Assembly (NCBI GenBank): GCA_963693315.1
Contig: OY856187.1
Span: forward strand, 424,568,429-424,632,428
Length of the DNA stretch: 64,000 bases
Origin: Diogma glabrata
Lineage: Eukaryota; Arthropoda; Insecta; Diptera; Cylindrotomidae
Direction: 5' to 3'
Positions 35,021 through 64,000 of this stretch are shown piece by piece (the first letter of the stretch is position 1; each line of letters opens with the position of its first letter). The notes beneath the pieces were generated by a model. The model did not search any database, was not told the origin of the DNA, and was given only the letters and a program-made list of their open reading frames with translations. Made by a program: the position numbers and the translations under genes.

Positions 35021-38000
35021 TTGCCTAGTAAGTGTGCCCACTATAGAGTTGCAACCTACAACCAATTTGACCTGCTCCTGCTGCCAGTTTGACCATGTTG
35101 CGGAAACAAACTAAAGTTATGGTTTGCTCTAGTCTATAATACCTTTTATTTTAAATGACTTTGTCAATGTTCAATAATAAACACTTTGTTCACTATTAAT
35201 CAATACGAAAAAATGTATAATTTTTTATTTAATTCACAAAAAAATAGTTATGTTTTCATTGATTATGTTATAAAGATATATAAATATATTATTTATTATA
35301 AAATTTATTTGAACAAATGAAATTAATTAAATTATATATGAAAAAAATTGTATATTTACATATCTGGTTTTAAGGGTTGTTGTGGTTCCTTGTTGATCAA
35401 AAACAGAAATAATTAAAAAGTAAAATAAAAAGATTTCCAAAACAAAAATAAATTGAATTTCAATAAAAGTGTTGCCTATCTGATTGTGGTGCTGAATACC
35501 ACAATAACCGTTATTTGTATAAGTTGTATAAGTATTTGTATAAGTTGGCGCCAATTCAAATTACATGGGTGGTCCATGTATCAAACAATATTAAACTTTT
35601 TGACTATCTCTTTAAAAGATGAGCAGCAGTTTAGTATTACAGAAGACTGCAAAAGAAATTAGTATAATTTTCGATTTTCAGTTAAATTTTTGTTTACTGT
35701 TATTTCAATTGATATTTCAATTTCAAGTTTTTTAAAAAAGATAACTGATTTATCAAGTTAGGGTAACCACTAACCAGTGTTTAAATATATCAAGCAGCAT
35801 TTTAAAAGATAGAAAACATTTTAAAATGTTCCTCCTGTATACTTTCTAAATTTATCGGGATTTAGTCTACTTTGAATTGATGCTGATACACATTTTCTGA
35901 TCCCATTACATCCTTAGATTAGCGAGTTAAATGCAAGGCATCCATGCAAAAAATTTCTGTAGAAATGAAGCAGTTGCAAATTAAAAAATGAAACTTTAAG
36001 AATTGTAAGGCCAATGTATTTTAAATATTTTAACAAAAACTTAAAAATTTGGTAAAGTTTAAATGGTTAACGGGAAACGTTCAAGATCTTAAACAGGATA
36101 AGAGTTATATCCATAAACGAAACCCCAAGAATTAAGGCATCTTATTGAATAAATTACGTTACGAAACATTTTCAATTCTTTTGACGAAAACGTCCTCAAA
36201 ACCATGAATTAGCCGTTTCATATCTCTATAAAGTGTTTTCACAACCATTTTGTATATCAACAAAATACGTATGATTTTTATTTTTGTTTTGCTACAAGAC
36301 ACAATAAAATAAGCACATTTCTTATTCATTTTCCCAATTTTCTTTTCATTTTCCCTTCTAAACATTCAAACGAAATTCAGCTTCGTTAAAAACGATAAAT
36401 AAAGTTCCCCTATGAATCACCCCACTGTCAGTCGATACATTTATGAAAATTTTAAAACTTGGAATTAATAATAGAAGTACCAATGTTTATATTTGAGTTA
36501 CAATTTTCATTTCATACGAACTTTTCTTATCGTTATGAAAATAGAAAAAAAATCCCTAAATTTTATTTCTAATTGTAAAATATGTGATGTGAAATGAAAA
36601 TTTTAAATAATTTTATTTAAAATTGATTTAAATTAAGTGCAAATATTATAAATTATAAAAGAAAATTAAAAAAATAAAAATAGAAAATCCCACGCAGTAT
36701 TTTGGGACTTGAAATATCGATTTATTTTGTATGTTAAGTGGATTCTGGAGTTTTTAATATATTTAACTATATTTTGAATTTTATGACTATTTTGTAATTA
36801 TAAATTTTTCATGAGTGCATAAAAGATATAATTAAATGAAATTAGTATATTTCTTCATTTGTAATGAAAATTTTTTACTACAAAATTAGTGACGTGTTAA
36901 ATGTGTAGAATGAGGGAAGGTTCGTAAATGTTTCAAAAAATAATTTGCCTAATTTAAAACGGTTGAATGTTTTCAATAAAAGTAATTTATGAAAATATAT
37001 TAACAAATTATATTTATAACATAATTGTTCTAATTATTTATGAAAATGTTATTGCGCTTGAGTAAAAAATTACTCCATTAAAAAATAGCAGGACTGCGCG
37101 ATGTAGAAAATTTCATTTGTTTTTTGTTCAAATTTAATAAACTGGAAGTGGTTATCACTTGTTATTCAATACTGATAAGTGTTGAAATCAAAATAACAAC
37201 AGTGAGAGGGAAGGTATAGGCTAGAACACCATATGGTAAATGTGAATGGAAAATAAAACTTTTTGGGTATGGTGTTTAAACGGGATGAAATACAATGACA
37301 ACAAATTTAAAATATAAACATAAAACAGATGATAATATAGCGATTATTTCCATCAAAACCATGATGTGAGCTTTATTGTTATACATTTCTTTTTAAGAGA
37401 ACTCAATTATAATATGACAAAAAACACATTTTAAGTGGTTGTAAATTTTTATAATTTCTAAAATTAAAGGCAAATTGGGTAGTGCAAAATGTAGACGTGG
37501 ACTGTTTGTTCCTTAGTCCTTTTCCTAATGTCTTTTTTATAACTCATAAGCTTAAATTAAGATTTTATTTTTACAGACGGACAAACAATTTCTCAAATTT
37601 ACTTACTTTAATTTAAACAAACTTTTGTACTAAAAATATAGTAATTGATTTATTTTGCTGGTAGTCATTTATTATGCTGGCTTATTAACATTTTCAATTC
37701 ATAACTTTTGTTCTACCGCATTTAATAATCCAAAAAGTGGCCAATTTTATTGCTAATTATACTTTATATATTCTTTTTTTTCACATTACTTGACTTTTGT
37801 TTAGTGGAAATTAAAATATTCAATTTTATAATATGTTCCCAAATGAAATTATAAACAAAAGCATGCATAAATAATATTTAAACTCTTTTAGGTTGACAAA
37901 ATAAATGATGTCAATTTAACTGTCATAATAAATGTTCAATCAATTTTGACGAATATGTCTTCTTCATGTGTTTACAAAAAACTCATCTATACAACGCAAT

Positions 38001-40084
38001 ATTTTAACTTGTATTTTTGACTCAATCCAAATTATCTAAAGTATTTAAATTGGAAGATGAAAATGCAAGATAACCAGTGCTGGCAAAATCACGAGCCGCG
38101 AAATAAATGATAGTGACAAAATTACTGAACCTATCCAAAAAGGTTTGGTTTTGGAATTCGCAATCGAATTTTATTCATATGTTAAAATTCAGGTAAAACA
38201 TTTTTGCGTAAAAGGTTAGAGCTCTCATTTTTTTAAAAAATTTAATTATCTAATTTTTAAATTTAATTTTTCTTTGGGGCCGTAATTATTTTATTTTTAT
38301 GAGCTTCTTGTAGTATCCCAAATTACTTAACGAAAGACAATACGGTTTTCATAAGGAAGAGCGACAGACGATTTACTATCTTTTATTAAGCATGTCTTCA
38401 ATTCGTCAAAGTTTTATATCTGTACGTAATTTCGGGTTGATATTGATGGTGTCTCATTAGACGTCTTTTCAACTAACGAGTCTCGCATCTTTTGAATGCC
38501 TTACCCCTTACCCACGCAGGTAATATTGCCTTATAATTATTGCCTTATAATTTTAATCCTCAAAATTTTAAAACCAATGTTCATAAATCCCTCGTAGAAA
38601 GTGTTAGTTCGAATCCTAATTCTAGTTGAAATGGTATCTTCGGATATTCAGACACGTTATTTATAATTTATTAACACTGAAACTGCTTAACGTTATGGAT
38701 ATAAGTCTTAAAACAGCATATGCTCTGAGATCTTGCGAAAGCTTTTTTAATCTGTGTGAATTGCAGCCACCTTTGACTTTTGACTATTTATATACATTTT
38801 GGACACGCAGTTTCGTTTGCATTACATAGCACGGTTTACTTAAAGCAAAACGCATTAAGTTTTATTTAAACACCGTTGGTGATGAAATTTATAAAATGAG
38901 ACCAACAATAGTGCGATGGTGTTCTAGCTAGGGAATAAAATATTAATGTCAAATATTAAAGAACAGGAAGGCATCCTAAAAAGGTCGGATTGTAAACACG
39001 ATTAAAAAACTTTACTGATAAATAAATAAAACTGTAATGAATAATAATATGTTTATAGCTTTTTCAATCGTACATATTATTAAAACATTTGTGGTGAGAT
39101 TAAATCAAAATTATAATAATTATAACAATGCCGTAGTTTTTCTTTATTCAACTTCAACGTCACTTTTGCATTTAATTCTTCTACTATTATTTAACCATAC
39201 ATTTGTGAAATATTCAATTTTCTTAAATTTATTATCAGTTACGTTTCAATGAACTTAAAATCCTTAGCAAGCAGATTTAATTTACTTTTAAACAATACAT
39301 ATTTTATTTTAAACTAAAAGGTCTTTACAATTTTATGTAATAGAAATATATTAAAAGTTTTGATTACGCCAACATTTTAAATTATATTATTTTCCTTGTC
39401 TCTTACACGTTCCCTTGCTTATGTAACATAATATATATGTATACGATACGATTTTAGAATATAAAAAAAAGTAAAGGTTTATTCACTTTTGGTTTTTTTT
39501 TTTTTTTTTAAAGGTTTGTGTAAAGGTTTATGTTTCTTAAAACACTTTTTCTCTTTGTTTCATTGAAACTACAATTTCATCTGTTTTTTTTGTGTGTGGT
39601 TATATAACGCTTTGAGGAAAATATAATATCCTCTCACCAACAAATAATATAAAAATGAAAGACGAAAGCAAGTCACACAAAAGCTTGTATTCCAATGAAG
39701 TATAAAGTCATAGTAAATGTGAAAACTAAAGTCACATTCAAAGAACAAAGACAATGCCAAAATTTATATACTTTTTGATGACTGTGGTAAAGTCAGAGTT
39801 GGAGTCAATCTAATGGAGAAATATGTTGAAAGCTCCAATTTACAAAAACAAATAAATTTAATAAAAATGTTAAGACAAAAACCATCCTTACTAAAATCAA
39901 ATGTATATTAAATTTTATTATCAGTACTATCAAGATTAATGATAAAACCAATCAAGTCCAAAAGTAAATGAGATAGAAATGATAAACTTTTTGCTAATAA
40001 AAGCACACATGATTAAAGAAAATGAAAACTATCAGTGATAGTAATGGATATCAACTCTACATCTATTTTATATGAAACTTATTT
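35021..40084. other. AT-rich DNA, no supported gene
   Basis: Five kb without a recognisable gene. A stretch at 38325-38380 reads LNERQYGFHKEERQT, reminiscent of the QYGFR-x-G-RST motif of non-LTR reverse transcriptases, but the downstream frame is broken and I do not call it. A T run occurs at 39490-39510. Upstream exons of the TBC1D30-like gene might lie here, but I could not identify any. Confidence 0.4.
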
Positions 40085-40089
40085 TTATG

Positions 40090-40665
40090 TTGCTACAAGA
40101 GATGCAAACACTGTTTTTTCGGGAGTGAAAATGTTGTCACAGACGGACGCGTCAGCGTCGGATGGAGCAATTTCACGAACATAAAACATTTTCATCACGC
40201 CTAGAAAGCGCAAGATTTTCTACGATAATAAACAAATAAACAATAGTTATTTTATTAGAAATTATCTATATATAAATACGCAAGCATAATTTTTGCGGTA
40301 CAATTTTAAAATATTTGCTCCATCAAAAATGTGGCAATATGTATATTGTAGGAAAGGTCTTGAGTAGTAGATGTGTCGAAAAATACTATTTTTGGAATTT
40401 TGACGATTTTTTCAGAAAAAATGGCAAAAATGTGATAATTGTGTTTTTTGAGTTTTTTGTTCGGTTATTTTGTTTTTCTTTCAAGTTATTTGTTTCACAA
40501 TTCAAAATCAATCTACATATATTAATTAATTAAACTCTGAAATAATTTGTTGTGGCTATTTGGTTAGGAAGTTTATTTACAATTTCTATTTACAATGGCC
40601 GAATTTCGGCCACTCGGCGATTCCTAGTTAATCAAAAATCGACAACATAACATTCAAAATTCATA
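40090..40665 (+). repeat. Dispersed repeat family Y, copy 2
   Basis: GTTGCTACAAGAGATGCAAA, CTGTTTTTTCG, AGCAATTTCACGAACATAAA and ATCGACAACATAACATTCAA correspond to copy 1 at 33275-33905. Near 40140-40175 it has a CpG-rich palindrome ACGGACGCGTCAGCGTCGG, where copy 1 has AACGCGTGAACACGTGC: the same position with a different tip. Confidence 0.6.
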
Positions 40666-41475
40666 TTCTATTTTTCCATGGTGGCTTTGTTTTTAAAACT
40701 TTGCAATATTACTTGAAAATACCATAGCAACTACAATTTGTTATTTAGCGGAAATAATTTTAGACTAGTAGAAAAACAACCCATTTTCACAGATGATTAA
40801 GCCTGTATTAAGATTTTCATCTGATATCGTAGAAAAAATTAATTTTGTTTTGTTTAATAATTTGCTGATATTTAAGAATTTCAAAGTTTGGTGTTTTTAA
40901 AGGTTATAAAGGTTAAAGGGTATTAAAAATTTTCACAAATATAATTTCGATATTATTAGAAATTTATGTTATTTATTGATGGTTGATTTTTATAAAATTA
41001 TAATTAAGAAATGTATACGATAGTTTTTGCTAAATGAATTATAAACATTTGTTGCCGTTTTAATGAAAAATATACATGTGCCCAATCAACTTTGGCATTT
41101 GTTTTGGCCTAGACCTTAATCTAAAATTGAAACAGCTTTAAAATCCGAACTTGCGGTTTTCACTATTTACTACGACTCTTTTATATAAAATGTAATAGTT
41201 TATATCAGTCGTAAAAGTAACGTTTCGTGTTAACATCTAATTTAACGACACGATAGATGGTGTCCCATGAAAATAATACAATTTTAAGCACAAATAATTG
41301 ATTTTTAATTTTTCTCTTTGAAATTTGATCGGAAAATTAATTACCAAAAAAATTGTTTAATAAGAAGATAAATACGTGCTGCTACAGATCTTCTTTTATT
41401 TACTGTTTTACTTTAATGTTTGAAATTTATATAGTGAAATCCATATTGGTAGTTTTTGCCATTCCAGGTAATTAG

Positions 41476-63992
<22,517 letters not shown>

Positions 63993-64000
63993 AACTTTAA

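Noticed and set aside
38320..38480. Possible non-LTR reverse transcriptase relic (LNERQYGFHKE)
   Set aside because: The match is about eleven residues and downstream motifs are missing or frameshifted; too weak without a search.
41468..41475. Exon start at 41468 (acceptor ATTCCAG)
   Set aside because: It would place an in-frame TAA at 41469-41471 before the TBC segment; the acceptor at 41475 or a start at 41484 fits better.

Overview
This window is AT-rich, intron-bearing eukaryotic DNA from an arthropod, almost certainly an insect. It holds one host gene, many (TA)n tracts, and a dense, nested load of insect-type transposons (Ty3/Gypsy, Jockey/CR1-like non-LTR elements, hAT, a Penelope relic, foldbacks). 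I cannot name the order from sequence alone; a nematoceran fly or a hemipteran would fit. No prokaryotic operon, CRISPR array or rRNA is present, and the only tRNA-like sequence is a SINE-type relic.

The only convincing host gene is a TBC1D30-family RabGAP on the + strand. Seven coding exons join in frame: 41476/41484-41639, 41699-42010, 42066-42225, 44495-44663, 44734-44934, 44994-45524 and 60410-63992. Every intron is GT-AG and the phases are consistent. Counted from the ATG at 41484 the product is 1703 aa. The Arg and Gln fingers of the TBC domain are intact, and a roughly 1.2-kb-codon terminal exon encodes a long, low-complexity tail with a 38-aa tandem repeat. Upstream exons are missing from view.

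Intron 6 (45525-60409, 14.9 kb) reads as one (TA)n microsatellite broken by four insertions: a 4.7-kb Gypsy element whose single long ORF lacks reverse transcriptase and RNase H, a 756-bp foldback, a 5.5-kb Mag-like Gypsy element, and a solo LTR that ends 23 bp before the last splice acceptor. The same intron holds a large foldback with another TIR element inside one arm. A second (TA)n region (27.2-29.2 kb) carries a hAT-like element and a 200-N gap that looks like an assembly artefact.

The left 41 kb has no supported host gene. It holds a degenerate satellite (1-860, 2165-2500), a 1.5-kb TIR element (3602-5120), a three-deep nest at 18.1-23.6 kb (hAT, inside it a second hAT-like element, inside that a non-LTR retrotransposon), tandem repeats, a Penelope endonuclease relic, and several foldbacks.

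The most unusual signal is a recurring architecture: imperfect palindromes of about 80-160 bp with a CpG-rich tip (for example GAGGCGCTAGCCGAG, GAGCGTAGCGAG). Several are joined to a body bounded by its own T6...A6 inverted repeats. At least nine unrelated examples occur here, and one sits in a young retrotransposon's gag, so the class appears to be mobile.
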